From: Streptomyces sp. CC53
GTDB taxonomy: Bacteria > Actinomycetota > Actinomycetes > Streptomycetales > Streptomycetaceae
Assembly (NCBI RefSeq): GCF_001865245.1
Contig: NZ_MKXB01000062.1
Location: 5,437 to 39,656, forward strand
Reading direction: 5' to 3'
DNA length: 34,220 nt
Made by a program: the position numbers and the translations under genes. Of this stretch, positions 7,597 through 15,149 are shown piece by piece. Each line of letters begins with the position of its first letter. The stretch's first letter is position 1. The notes under the pieces are model-generated. The model did no database searches, was not told the DNA's origin, and saw nothing but the letters and a program-made list of their open reading frames with translations.

Positions 7597-8118
7597 CTAG
7601 CGCACCCAGCCCGTGAAGCTCTGCCCGAGGGTGCGGGTCCGCTCCGCGGTACGCGGCCGCGCGCCGCCGTCGACGGCGGCCGACACGGCCCGGACGAGCC
7701 AGGCGTTGACCGACAGGCCCTCGCGGCCCGCTGCCTCCTCGGCGCGTGCCTTGAGGTGCGCCGGCAGGCGCAGGTTGACGCGGGCGGTGCCGCCCTCGTC
7801 GCCTTCGGCGGGCGCCGGGGCCCTGAGGGGTTCGACGGTCTCGGCTGGTCCGGCCGGTTCCGCGGGGCCGTCGGCGGGCGGTGGCGTCACCACGAAGTCG
7901 GGGTCGAGTCCGCGCAGCCGTACGTCGACGGAGCCGGGGGCGAGCTCGCGGGTGATCTCGTCCATGGCGTCGGAGAGCACGTTCAGCAGGGTCAGGCGGG
8001 TCGCCGACTCCAGGGGGGCGGTGAGCCGCTCGGCCAGCTCGCGGGCCTCGTTCCCGCCGGCCTCGGCGGCCACCGCGAGTTCACGGTGGAGGGTGTCGAC
8101 ATACGGCGTCAGGTCCAT
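7597..8118 (-). CDS. ribbon-helix-helix (HicB/Arc-like) DNA-binding protein
   Basis: A 173-residue protein. The C-terminal part (about residues 112-155: ARVNLRLPAHLKARAEEAAGREGLSVNAWLVRAVSAAVDG) is a ribbon-helix-helix domain of the kind annotated as HicB-family antitoxin. The N-terminal about 75 residues are helical (LHRELAVAAEAGGNEARELAERLTAPLESATRLTLLNVLSDAMDEITREL), joined by a Pro/Ala-rich linker. No HicA-like toxin gene is adjacent, so this is more likely a transcription factor than an antitoxin. It is the first gene of the DUF4097-DrrA-DrrB operon. A promoter with dyad and phased repeat motifs lies immediately upstream, so autoregulation is likely. Confidence 0.8.
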   Translation of the reverse strand: MDLTPYVDTLHRELAVAAEAGGNEARELAERLTAPLESATRLTLLNVLSDAMDEITRELAPGSVDVRLRGLDPDFVVTPPPADGPAEPAGPAETVEPLRAPAPAEGDEGGTARVNLRLPAHLKARAEEAAGREGLSVNAWLVRAVSAAVDGGARPRTAERTRTLGQSFTGWVR

Positions 8119-8153
8119 GACGCCATAGTGGCATCACTTTGGCGCCGCCGCAA
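8119..8153 (-). promoter_or_regulatory. promoter and likely operator of the RHH-DrrAB operon
   Basis: On the minus strand, TTGCGG (8148-8153) is separated by exactly 17 bp from CACTAT (8125-8130), a good vegetative-type promoter. The -10 ends 6 bp before the ATG, so the message may be leaderless. A GCCA-TAG-TGGC dyad (8122-8132) covers the -10. GACGCC, GGCATC and GGCGCC begin at 8119, 8130 and 8141, spaced 11 bp apart, and resemble the units of the array at 8270-8358. Confidence 0.55.
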
Positions 8154-8269
8154 GCCCGAACAGGGCGCCGGGGGGTCGGGACCACTCCCGGGCCCCCGCT
8201 GAACTGCGGAAACATCCGGATGGTCGGGGCTCCCGGGTGGGTCTTCGTGGGCACTTCTCGTGAGGTCCC

Positions 8270-8358
8270 GGTGCCAGAGTGGCGTCATGTGGCGCTACGA
8301 GGTGCCGTGTGGTGCCGTATGGGTGCCGCGCGGTGGCGCCTGGCGCCACGGAGGTGCC
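8270..8358. repeat. nine helically phased GGYGCC-type motifs
   Basis: In the gene-free stretch 8119-8842, near-identical hexamers begin at 8270, 8281, 8291, 8301, 8311, 8322, 8332, 8342 and 8353. They are GGTGCC five times, plus GGCGTC, GGCGCT, GGTGGC(GCC) and GGCGCC. The spacings are 11, 10, 10, 10, 11, 10, 10 and 11 bp, close to one DNA turn. A 10-bp period is not compatible with a coding repeat. It looks like an operator array for a protein that polymerises along one face of the DNA. The rest of the gap (8359-8837) is GC-rich with small hairpins and nothing I recognise. Confidence 0.55.
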
Positions 8359-8837
8359 GCACGGAGCGGCCGGCGGGGCCGAGCCGGTGATCCGGCACTG
8401 CGCGAGCCGCCAGGCCCACCTCCCGTAACGGCCCCGGCCCGCGCCCCGACGTGGACCCCGGCCCGGCCGGGGCGCCCCGGGCCCCCGTCGGCTCGCCGGC
8501 GCCTGCTTGCGGCGGTCGCGCGCAGCGACGGCACCGGCGCACGAGCCGCGGGGCGGATGCGCCCGGGAGCCCGGCCCGTGGTGCTGCTGCCGTGCGAGGG
8601 CCCCTGCGGGGCCCGGCGCACCACCGCGGATCGTCGTCAACGTCAACGCCCCTCGTCCACGCGCCTTGTGAGGGTGCTGCCGGTACCCGCCTCCCACTCG
8701 ATCCCGGTCCGCAGCGCCGTCCCCCGCCGTGCATCCCGACCGTTGCTGACAGGGCTGCGTGCGGGTGGTTTCCGCCGGGTGGGACCCCGCCCGCCGAGGC
8801 CCGCACCCCAGGGAGGAGGATGCCGGGTGGGAAGGGA

Positions 8838-8853
8838 TTTGAATGCGTTCAAA
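8838..8853. promoter_or_regulatory. palindrome over the start codon of the membrane protein
   Basis: TTTGAA-TGCG-TTCAAA is a 16-bp dyad with 6-bp arms, AT-rich against its surroundings, overlapping the ATG at 8843. It looks like a TetR-class operator that would block initiation. No regulator gene is adjacent. Confidence 0.4.
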
Positions 8854-9829
8854 AAGTTTGTCGCCGGGGCAGGGCCAGGTGACCCGCGCTCGGGCGCTGG
8901 AGCAGTTGCGCGTGCGGGACAGGTTCGGGGCGGTGCTGACGGCTTCGGTGGCGGTGCTCTGCGTCGAGGGTGCGGTGGGGGCGATCGCGCTTTCCGTGTA
9001 CGGACAGACGCAGGAGAGCCCGGCCCTGCCCTACCCCGTGTTCGGGATCGTGCTGCTGGTCGTGCTGGCACCCTTCCTGGCGGGCGGCGCGGCGGCCCTC
9101 GGCGCTCCGCTGGCGCTGGTCGTGGTGATGCCCCTGCTGGTGGCGGCCGCATCGCTCGGCCGACGGTTCTCCGGGCGCGAGGCATGGTGGTGGGTTCCCG
9201 TGCTGGCGGCCGTCGGGACGGCCCCGCCGGCCCTGGCCGTGGCGGTCCTGGCGGGGACCGGCCCGCTGGCAGGAGCCGGGGGATGGCTCTCGGCCGCCGC
9301 GGCGCCGGCCATCCCGGCGCTGACCGCCCGCAGGCTGCTGCTGCCGGGCCGTCCGCGGCTCTCCGGGGGTGTGATGTTCGGCCGGGTGGTGCTGTACGGG
9401 ACACTCGCGGTCGTCGCCGCCGGCACCCTGGCGGGGGTCGCCCAGTACGCCGGTATCGGCTACGAGCCGCCGCGGCTGGGCGCGGAACGGGTTGCCGGGA
9501 CGTGGTCGGACGGGGACGGCGGCACGCTCGTTCTCACAGCGGCGGGCGAGGCCACCGCGACGCGGGTGAGGACGTTCGACCACGGCGACCCCTTCGAGCC
9601 CGTGGCGCAGGAGTGCACCGGCACCGGGACGTGGGCTTACGACGCGGGGGCCGGGCCGTGGTCGCAGGAGGTGGACGTGTCCATCAGTGACTGCCCCATG
9701 AGTCCCTGGGCCGTGCTCGGGAGCCTCGACCGGCCGAAGCTGTACGTCTTCGTCGGCGACCCCGACAGCGGGGACCTGTACATCCTGCAGCGCCGGGGCA
9801 AGGCCCCGGAAGCAGCGGCTCACCGCTGA
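8843..9829 (+). CDS. hypothetical membrane protein with C-terminal beta domain
   Basis: A 328-residue protein of unknown function. Residues about 30-215 contain several hydrophobic helices (FGAVLTASVAVLCVEGAVGAIALSV, VFGIVLLVVLAPFLAGGAAAL, LALVVVMPLLVAAASL, WWWVPVLAAVGTAPPALAVAVLAG, VVLYGTLAVVAAGTLAGVAQYAG). The C-terminal about 110 residues form a probably extracytoplasmic beta domain (VAGTWSDGDGGTLVLTAAGEATATRVRTF... ECTGTGTWAYDAG... LYVFVGDPDSGDLYILQRR) with two cysteines (in ECTG and SDCPM) that could form a disulfide. The start ATG has GAAGGGA 5 nt upstream; a GTG at 8879 is an alternative. It appears monocistronic, with a hairpin after the stop. Confidence 0.65.
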   Translation: MRSKSLSPGQGQVTRARALEQLRVRDRFGAVLTASVAVLCVEGAVGAIALSVYGQTQESPALPYPVFGIVLLVVLAPFLAGGAAALGAPLALVVVMPLLVAAASLGRRFSGREAWWWVPVLAAVGTAPPALAVAVLAGTGPLAGAGGWLSAAAAPAIPALTARRLLLPGRPRLSGGVMFGRVVLYGTLAVVAAGTLAGVAQYAGIGYEPPRLGAERVAGTWSDGDGGTLVLTAAGEATATRVRTFDHGDPFEPVAQECTGTGTWAYDAGAGPWSQEVDVSISDCPMSPWAVLGSLDRPKLYVFVGDPDSGDLYILQRRGKAPEAAAHR

Positions 9830-9833
9830 GCGG

Positions 9834-9848
9834 CCCCGGCCGCCGGGG
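9834..9848 (+). terminator. hairpin after the membrane protein gene
   Basis: CCCCGG-CCG-CCGGGG starts 5 nt after the stop codon. Confidence 0.35.
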
Positions 9849-9988
9849 ACTGCCCGGGTGCCCGATAGACGGCCCGCCTCTGGAGTGGCGCCGCCTCTGG
9901 GGGGCGGCCCCGCATCCTGGCGCGCAACCGCACGGCGCCTTCCCCTGGGCGAGGTCGCGCGCCCCGACTCGCTCAGGCATGGGCCGGG

Positions 9989-10678
9989 TCAGGGGCCCGG
10001 GGGGCGCGCGGTGGTGTCCCGGGAGGCGCGGAGGCGGCGGTCCAGGGCCATCGACAGCTCCGCCTCCACCACGCTCTTCGCCAACGGGCGCAGCGCCGCC
10101 GGGTCCTGGCCGGCCGCGTGGGTCGTCAGGACCGTCGTGAAGAGTTCCGCCAGCGCGTCGGCGTGGGTGCGGACCTCGCGGGCGGCGGCCAGCACCGCCG
10201 ACAGGGGCACGCCCTGCGCGACCAGAGCCGCCGAGACGTCGAGGAGGCGGCGGCTGACGTGGACGAGGTCCTCGCCGTCCGTGGCGAGGTAGCCGAGGTC
10301 CAGGGACGCGGCGAAGTTCTCCGCCGTCGCCTGGTCGCCGAAGTAGTCGGCCAGCTGCTCCGGGTGGAGCCGCACCGGCTCCTCCTCCGTGGGCTCGTTC
10401 AGGCCGAGCACCTCGCCCACGTCGCGGCCGCTCTCGAACGCCGCCGCCAGGTCCGCGATGCCGTTGAGGGTGTGGCCGCGCTCCAGGAGCGCCGCGATCG
10501 TCCGCAGCCGCGCCAGGTGGTGGGGGCCGTACCAGGCGATGCGGCCCTCGCGGCGCGGCGGCGGGATCAGGCCCCGTTCGCGGTAGAAGCGCAGGGTGCG
10601 GGGGGTGATGCCGGCGGCGGCCGCCAGCTCCTCCATGCGGTACTCACGCTGCTCACCCTCACTCGACACGTCCGCCAC
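9989..10678 (-). CDS. MerR-family transcriptional regulator
   Basis: A 229-residue regulator. A typical MerR winged helix-turn-helix occupies about residues 12-80 (YRMEELAAAAGITPRTLRFYRERGLIPPPRREGRIAWYGPHHLARLRTIAALLERGHTLNGIADL). The C-terminal 140 residues are helical and lack the cysteine pattern of metal-sensing MerR proteins, so an organic ligand or lipid signal is more likely. The start is a GTG at 10676-10678; an internal ATG before EELAAA would remove the first 14 residues. It is divergent from the monooxygenase operon, and an 11-bp dyad lies in the shared intergenic region. It probably controls that operon and itself. Confidence 0.85.
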   Translation of the reverse strand: MADVSSEGEQREYRMEELAAAAGITPRTLRFYRERGLIPPPRREGRIAWYGPHHLARLRTIAALLERGHTLNGIADLAAAFESGRDVGEVLGLNEPTEEEPVRLHPEQLADYFGDQATAENFAASLDLGYLATDGEDLVHVSRRLLDVSAALVAQGVPLSAVLAAAREVRTHADALAELFTTVLTTHAAGQDPAALRPLAKSVVEAELSMALDRRLRASRDTTARPPGP

Positions 10679-10696
10679 GCCGGCAACCCTATGTCG

Positions 10697-10707
10697 TACC
10701 GACGGTA
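10697..10707. promoter_or_regulatory. operator dyad between MerR gene and monooxygenase operon
   Basis: TACCG-A-CGGTA is a perfect inverted repeat about a central base, flanked by G and AC. It lies 19 bp upstream of the MerR start in the 129-bp divergent intergenic region, a natural binding site for that regulator. Confidence 0.5.
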
Positions 10708-10764
10708 ACTTTCCTCGTCCCGCCCCCTACCGCCCGGTACGGAGCTGCTCTACCCTCCCGACCA

Positions 10765-10782
10765 TGCCAGTGATTGCTGGCA
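10765..10782. promoter_or_regulatory. second dyad upstream of the monooxygenase gene
   Basis: TGCCAG-TGATTG-CTGGCA is a perfect 6-bp inverted repeat ending 25 bp before the monooxygenase ATG. It may be a leader hairpin in the message or another operator. Confidence 0.35.
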
Positions 10783-10807
10783 GTGTCCCGGCAGGGTGGG
10801 AGGCCGC

Positions 10808-12355
10808 ATGAGCGAGCAGAGCGAGCACGCGCGCGAACACGTCCGAGTGGCGGTGATCGGATCCGGCTTCGGGGGCCTCGGGGCCGCCGTACGGCTGCGC
10901 CGCGAGGGCATCACCGACTTCGTCGTCCTGGAGCGGTCCGACTCCGTGGGCGGCACCTGGCGCGACAACAGCTACCCCGGCTGCGCCTGCGACGTCCCGT
11001 CGCACCTGTACTCCTTCTCGTTCGCCCCCAACCCCGACTGGCCCCGCACCTTCTCCGGCCAGCCCCACATCCGGGCGTACCTGGAGCACGTCGCCGACAC
11101 CTTCCGGCTCCGCTCCCACCTGCGCCTGGGCCACGAGGTCCTCATGATGCGCTGGGACGCCTCCGGGCTGCGCTGGGAGATCGAGACCTCCCGCGGCGCG
11201 TTCACCGCGGACGTCGTCGTGTCCGCCACCGGGCCGCTCTCCGACCCGAAGATCCCCGACATCCCCGGCCTCGCCGGGTTCCGCGAGGCGGGCGGCAAGG
11301 TCTTCCACTCCGCCCGCTGGGACCACGACTACGACCTCGCCGGCAAGCGCGTCGCCATGATCGGCACCGGCGCCTCCGCGATCCAGATCGTGCCGTCCAT
11401 CCAGCCGCGGGTCGGCCGGCTCACCCTGTTCCAGCGCACGCCCCCGTGGGTCATGCCGCGCGTCGACCGGAGCATCACCGGCGCCGAGCGGTGGCTGCAC
11501 CGCCAGTTGCCCTTCACCGGCAAGGCCCGCCGCGGCATCCTCTGGGGCATCCGGGAGCTCCAGGTCGGCGCCTTCACCAAGCACCCCGCCCAGATGGGGC
11601 TCGTCGAGTCGCTCGCCAGGGCCAACATGCACCGGGCGATCAAGGACCCGGCCCTGCGGGCCAAGCTGACCCCCTCGTACCGCATCGGCTGCAAGCGCAT
11701 CCTGCTGTCCAACGACTACTATCCGGCCCTCGCCCGGCCGAACGTCGACGTCGTCGCGTCCGGGCTCCGCGAGCTGCGCGGCACGACCGCCGTCGCGGCC
11801 GACGGGACCACCGCCGAGGTCGACGCCGTCATCTTCGGCACCGGCTTCCACGTCACCGACATGCCCATCGCCGACCGCGTCGTCGGCGCCGACGGCACCA
11901 CCCTCGCCGAGGCGTGGAAGGACGGCATGGAGTCGCTGCGCGGCGCCACCGCCGCCGGGTTCCCCAACTGGATGACCGTCATCGGGCCCAACACCGGCCT
12001 CGGGAACTCCTCGATGATCCTCATGATCGAGTCCCAGCTCAACTACCTCGCCGATTACCTGCGCCAGCTGTCCCTGCTCGGGCCCCGCGCCGCCCTCACC
12101 CCCCGGCCCGACGCCGTCGACGCCTGGAACCGCCGCGTCCAGACCCGCATGGAGCGCACCGTCTGGAAGTCCGGCGGCTGCGACAGCTGGTACCTCGACG
12201 CACGCGGCCGCAACACCACGCTGTGGCCCGGCACCACCGCGGAGTTCCGGCGCGCCACCCGCACCGTCGACCTCGGCGAGTACGAAGTCGTCCGGCCCAC
12301 CGGCGAGCCCGCACCCCGCCGCCGCACCGCCCGCACCGAGGAGGCCGCCGCGTGA
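10808..12355 (+). CDS. flavin-dependent (Baeyer-Villiger type) monooxygenase
   Basis: A 515-residue FAD/NADPH enzyme expected to insert oxygen next to a ketone or hydroxylate a lipid-like substrate. The FAD Rossmann motif VAVIGSGFGGLGAA is at about residue 14-27, followed by GGTWRDNSYPGCACDVPSHLYSFSF. The Baeyer-Villiger fingerprint appears as GKVFHSARWDHD with His about 167. The NADPH-binding MIGTGASAIQIVPSI comes next, then ATG-type motifs (VIFGTGFHVTD). Length and motif order match type I Baeyer-Villiger enzymes. The ATG is chosen because GGGAGG lies 4-5 nt upstream; a GTG at 10796 is less likely. It overlaps the hydrolase gene by 4 nt (GTGA). Monooxygenase, hydrolase and SDR together recall the mycobacterial mymA-type operon for lipid or ketone oxidation; that comparison is from memory. 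Confidence 0.88.
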   Translation: MSEQSEHAREHVRVAVIGSGFGGLGAAVRLRREGITDFVVLERSDSVGGTWRDNSYPGCACDVPSHLYSFSFAPNPDWPRTFSGQPHIRAYLEHVADTFRLRSHLRLGHEVLMMRWDASGLRWEIETSRGAFTADVVVSATGPLSDPKIPDIPGLAGFREAGGKVFHSARWDHDYDLAGKRVAMIGTGASAIQIVPSIQPRVGRLTLFQRTPPWVMPRVDRSITGAERWLHRQLPFTGKARRGILWGIRELQVGAFTKHPAQMGLVESLARANMHRAIKDPALRAKLTPSYRIGCKRILLSNDYYPALARPNVDVVASGLRELRGTTAVAADGTTAEVDAVIFGTGFHVTDMPIADRVVGADGTTLAEAWKDGMESLRGATAAGFPNWMTVIGPNTGLGNSSMILMIESQLNYLADYLRQLSLLGPRAALTPRPDAVDAWNRRVQTRMERTVWKSGGCDSWYLDARGRNTTLWPGTTAEFRRATRTVDLGEYEVVRPTGEPAPRRRTARTEEAAA

Positions 12356-13254
12356 CCTGGCCCCGCACCCTCACCGCCGTGTCCGCCGACGGGTCGTCCC
12401 TGCACGTGGAGGTGCACGGCCCTCAGGACGCACCCGCCGTCGTCCTCGCCCACGGCTGGACCTGCTCCACCGCCTTCTGGGACGCCCAGGTCCGCGACCT
12501 GTCCGCCGACCACCGCGTCGTCGTCTACGACCAGCGCGGCCACGGCCGCAGTCCCGCGGTCGACGCCTCCGGATACTCCACCCGCGCCCTCGCCGACGAC
12601 CTGGAGGCGGTGCTCGCCGCCGCCCTCGCACCCGGCGAGAAGGCCGTCCTCGCCGGGCACTCCATGGGCGGCATGACCCTCATGGCCGCCGCCGCCCGGC
12701 CCGGCCTGCGCGCCCACGCCGCCGCGGTCCTGCTGTGCAGCACCGGCGCCTCCCGGCTGGTCGCCGAGTCCACGGTCGTCCCGCTGCGCCCCGGCGCGCT
12801 GCGGACCCGGCTCACCCGGGGCGTCCTGTCCTCGCCCGCCCCGCTGGGGCCCGTCACCCCCGTGTCGAAGGCGCTCCTCAAGTACGCCATCATGGGGCCC
12901 GGTTCGGCACCCGACCGGGTCGCCGCCTGCGCCCGCGTCGTGCACGCCTGCCCGCGCCGCGTGAGGGTCGCCTGGTCCCGCGTGCTCGGCGCACTCGACC
13001 TGGAGGCCGGGGTGCGGGAGCTGCACGTTCCCACCGCCGTCGTGGCCGGCACCGCCGACCGGCTGACCCCGCCCGTCCACGCCCGCGCCCTCGCCGCCGC
13101 CCTGCCGCGGTGCGTCGGCCTGGACGAGCTGCCCGGCATCGGCCACATGACCCCCGTCGAGGCGCCGGAGGCGGTCACCGGGCGGATCCGCGAACTCGCC
13201 ACCACCTACGTACGCGCCGGCGGCGTCCCCACCGACAAGGAGCAGACCGTATGA
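12352..13254 (+). CDS. alpha/beta-fold hydrolase
   Basis: A 300-residue serine hydrolase. The oxyanion segment is VVLAHGWTCSTAFWDAQV, the nucleophile elbow GHSMGG (Ser about 104), the acid probably Asp in VVAGTADRLTPPVHA and the catalytic His in LPGIGHMTPVEAPEAV. In this context it may cleave the ester or lactone made by the monooxygenase encoded just upstream, which would make a Baeyer-Villiger pathway; that is inference. The GTG start overlaps the monooxygenase stop by 4 nt and its own stop overlaps the next ATG by 4 nt. Confidence 0.87.
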   Translation: MTWPRTLTAVSADGSSLHVEVHGPQDAPAVVLAHGWTCSTAFWDAQVRDLSADHRVVVYDQRGHGRSPAVDASGYSTRALADDLEAVLAAALAPGEKAVLAGHSMGGMTLMAAAARPGLRAHAAAVLLCSTGASRLVAESTVVPLRPGALRTRLTRGVLSSPAPLGPVTPVSKALLKYAIMGPGSAPDRVAACARVVHACPRRVRVAWSRVLGALDLEAGVRELHVPTAVVAGTADRLTPPVHARALAAALPRCVGLDELPGIGHMTPVEAPEAVTGRIRELATTYVRAGGVPTDKEQTV

Positions 13255-14132
13255 GCAGGGTCAGCCTGGAGGGGCAGGTCGTCGTCGTCACCGGCGGCGC
13301 CCGCGGCGTCGGCGAGCTGCTCGCCCGGAAACTGTCCGCGCGGGGCGCCCGGATCGCCCTGGTCGGCCTGGAGCCCGGCGAACTCAAGCGGGTCTGCGAC
13401 CGCCTGCACACCGACGGCGACTGGTGGCACGCCGACGTCGCCGACCACGAGGCCATGTCCCGGGTCGCGGCCGAGGTCAAGGAGCGGTTCGGCAAGGCCG
13501 ACGTCGTCGTCGCCAACGCCGGGGTGGCCGCGGGCGGGCCGTTCACCGACTCCGACCCCGTCGCCTGGCGGCGGGTCGTCGAGGTGAACCTCGTCGGCGG
13601 CGCCGTGACCGGCCGCGCCTTCCTCCCCGTACTCCTGGAGAGCCGCGGCTACTTCCTCCAGATCGCCTCGCTCGCCGCCATCACCCCGGCGCCCATGATG
13701 AGCGCGTACTGCGCCTCCAAGTCCGGGGTCGAGGCGTTCGCCCACTGCCTGCGGGCCGAGGTCGCCCACCGGGGTGTCCGGGTCGGCGTCGGCTACCTGT
13801 CGTGGACCGACACCGACATGGTGCGCGGCGCCGACCAGGACGACGTCATGCGGGAGTTGCGGCAGCGGCTGCCCTGGCCGGCCAACCGCACCTACCCGCT
13901 GGGGCCCGCGGTGGACCGGCTCGTCGCGGGCATCGAGCGGCGCTCCCCGCACGTGTACGCGCAGGGGTGGCTGCGCGGCATGCAGGCGGTGCGGGGCTAC
14001 CTGCCGGGCCTCATCGCGACGGTGGGGCAGCGCGACATGCGGCGCTTCGAGCCCAGGCTCGCGGGCGTCACCAAGGGGCTCGTGGGCGCCGGCGGCGCCG
14101 CCGACGAGCAGGCCAGGGCCGGACGCGATTGA
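13251..14132 (+). CDS. short-chain dehydrogenase/reductase
   Basis: A 293-residue classical SDR. It shows the cofactor loop VVVTGGARGVGELLARKL (TGxxxGxG), the NAG motif (VVANAGVAAGG), the catalytic Ser in LQIASLAAI and the YCASK pair in SAYCASKSGVEAFAHCLRAEV. It oxidises an alcohol or reduces a ketone using NAD(P)H. As the third gene of a fully overlapping operon it may supply the ketone to the monooxygenase or process the hydrolysis product. The C-terminal 60 residues (VYAQGWLRGMQAVRGYLPGLIATVG) are amphipathic and resemble lipid-acting SDRs. Confidence 0.88.
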   Translation: MSRVSLEGQVVVVTGGARGVGELLARKLSARGARIALVGLEPGELKRVCDRLHTDGDWWHADVADHEAMSRVAAEVKERFGKADVVVANAGVAAGGPFTDSDPVAWRRVVEVNLVGGAVTGRAFLPVLLESRGYFLQIASLAAITPAPMMSAYCASKSGVEAFAHCLRAEVAHRGVRVGVGYLSWTDTDMVRGADQDDVMRELRQRLPWPANRTYPLGPAVDRLVAGIERRSPHVYAQGWLRGMQAVRGYLPGLIATVGQRDMRRFEPRLAGVTKGLVGAGGAADEQARAGRD

Positions 14133-14161
14133 GCCTCCCACCGCCCCGACCTGGGGTGTAT

Positions 14162-14215
14162 CACGCTGGGTGTTGATCGAAATGCGCTGGGTGGGGTGCC
14201 GTGTCACGCTGGTCG
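14162..14215 (+). repeat. three CGCTGG repeats spaced two helical turns apart
   Basis: CACGCTGGGTG, TGCGCTGGGTG and CACGCTGGTCG have CGCTGG starting at 14164, 14185 and 14207, spacings of 21 and 22 bp. They lie in the 143-bp gap upstream of the small protein gene at 14276 and may bind an activator of it. Confidence 0.4.
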
Positions 14216-14275
14216 AGCCGGGCCGAACGGGTCCGGCACCCCTTCCCCCCACCACCCACGCAGGAGTGAACCCGG

Positions 14276-14527
14276 ATGGGCATTTCCGACCAGTTCAAGG
14301 ACAAGGCGCAGCAGCTCCAGACCGAGGGCAAGCAGCGCACGCGGCAGGCCAAGGACGAGATGCAGGAGCGCATGCGCGAGCGCAAGGGCCAGCAGCGGCA
14401 GGGCCGGCAGGACCAGCAGGACCAGCAGCCCGGCCGCGGCCGCCCGGCGGAGCGCATGGACGACCCCATGCGCGACACCGAGGACCGTATGGCGCGGGAC
14501 CGCATGGCCGAGGACTACGACGCCTGA
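14276..14527 (+). CDS. small hydrophilic coiled-coil protein
   Basis: An 83-residue protein beginning MGISDQFKDKAQQLQTEGKQRTRQAKDEM. It is highly charged and Gln/Arg-rich, with no hydrophobic core or cysteine and a conserved-looking acidic tail (MDDPMRDTEDRMARDRMAEDYDA). It is probably largely helical or disordered. It resembles the CsbD-like stress proteins that Streptomyces often encodes, but that similarity is weak. AGGAG lies 9 nt before the ATG. A very strong terminator follows, so it is expressed alone. The function is unknown. Confidence 0.75.
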   Translation: MGISDQFKDKAQQLQTEGKQRTRQAKDEMQERMRERKGQQRQGRQDQQDQQPGRGRPAERMDDPMRDTEDRMARDRMAEDYDA

Positions 14528-14544
14528 CGCGCGCCGCAGTGTCC

Positions 14545-14582
14545 CCGGTGCCCCGGGCAGGGCCGCCTGCCCGGGGCACCGG
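14545..14582. terminator. 17-bp perfect stem-loop terminator
   Basis: The 17 bases 14545-14561 are the exact reverse complement of 14566-14582 (core GGTGCCCCGGGCAGG), closed by a GCCG loop. It lies 18 bp after the small protein gene and can also stop minus-strand transcription. Confidence 0.75.
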
Positions 14583-14608
14583 CACGTCCGCCGCCCCGTG
14601 GGCGGCCT

Positions 14609-14809
14609 TCACGCCGTGACCGCCGGCCGGGACGGGCCGGTCAGGACGACCCCGGGGGCTGTAGGAAGACCACCGCCGGTCAGCCGGTCCGCGAGCACTC
14701 CGCTTCGGGAGTGGGCGAGGCCGACGAAACCGGCGGCGGTGGCGAGCCGCGATGCGTCGTCGCTGTTGCGTGCGGCACTTCGACGAGTCCGGGAGCCGCG
14801 GCGACTCAT
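14609..14809 (-). CDS. possible small ORF coupled to the hexapeptide fragment
   Basis: A 66-codon minus-strand frame whose ATG overlaps the stop of the hexapeptide-repeat fragment by 4 nt (ATGA), a spacing typical of coupled genes. The translation has a basic N-terminus, then NSDDASRLATAAGFVGLAHSRSGVLADRL and GVVLTGP. I do not recognise it. Since its upstream partner is truncated, this may also be a leftover. Confidence 0.35.
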   Translation of the reverse strand: MSRRGSRTRRSAARNSDDASRLATAAGFVGLAHSRSGVLADRLTGGGLPTAPGVVLTGPSRPAVTA

Positions 14810-15102
14810 GCCCCTGCGCTGGTGCCCTCACCACGTCTGGGTCGCTGCCGGACGTGGACGTCAGCGGTGTGAGGGGCGGTGATGACGCTGTGGTCGGGAA
14901 TGGTGCGTGCGGCGAGGGTGACGCCGCTGGCGATCCGGCAGTCGCGGCCGAGCACGAGGCCTGGGCCGAGGCTGATGCTGTTGCCGGTTTGGACCCGGTC
15001 GCCGATCAGGGCGCCGAACTGCGGTGTGCCGCAGCGGTAGAGGCCGTCGGAGGCACGGAGGATGATCTCGCGCTCAGGGTTGCGCATGTGGGGGCTCCAC
15101 AT
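14806..15102 (-). pseudogene. C-terminal part of a hexapeptide-repeat (LbH) transferase
   Basis: A 98-residue frame with hexapeptide-repeat spacing (FGALIGDRVQTGNSISLGPGLVLGRDCRIASGVTLAARTIPDHSVITAPHTADVHV), the signature of left-handed beta-helix transferases and sugar-nucleotide pyrophosphorylase tails. Only two to three coils remain. The opening HMRNPEREIILRASDG looks like the middle of a longer family member, and the frame is closed by a stop only about 35 nt further upstream. The N-terminal part appears lost where the divergent HTH regulator now begins. If expressed at all it would start at 15102 or 15087, neither with a good ribosome-binding site. Confidence 0.5.
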
Positions 15103-15104
15103 GC
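15084..15104. promoter_or_regulatory. 21-bp dyad between divergent genes
   Basis: GCATGTGG and CCACATGC form perfect 8-bp arms around GGGCT. The dyad covers the start of the minus-strand transferase fragment and lies 46 bp before the HTH gene at 15150, so it is a candidate operator for that regulator. Confidence 0.45.
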
Positions 15105-15149
15105 CTGGACCACACCCATCCGCTCTGGCATTCCGCGGCTACGCGTGAC

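Noticed and set aside
7597..8118. HicAB toxin-antitoxin pair
   Set aside because: Only the ribbon-helix-helix half is present; no small double-stranded-RNA-binding-fold toxin gene is adjacent.
8134..8806. Several open frames in the gap before the membrane protein gene
   Set aside because: They overlap each other on both strands, have no ribosome-binding sites or recognisable domains, and contain a 10-bp repeat period incompatible with codons.
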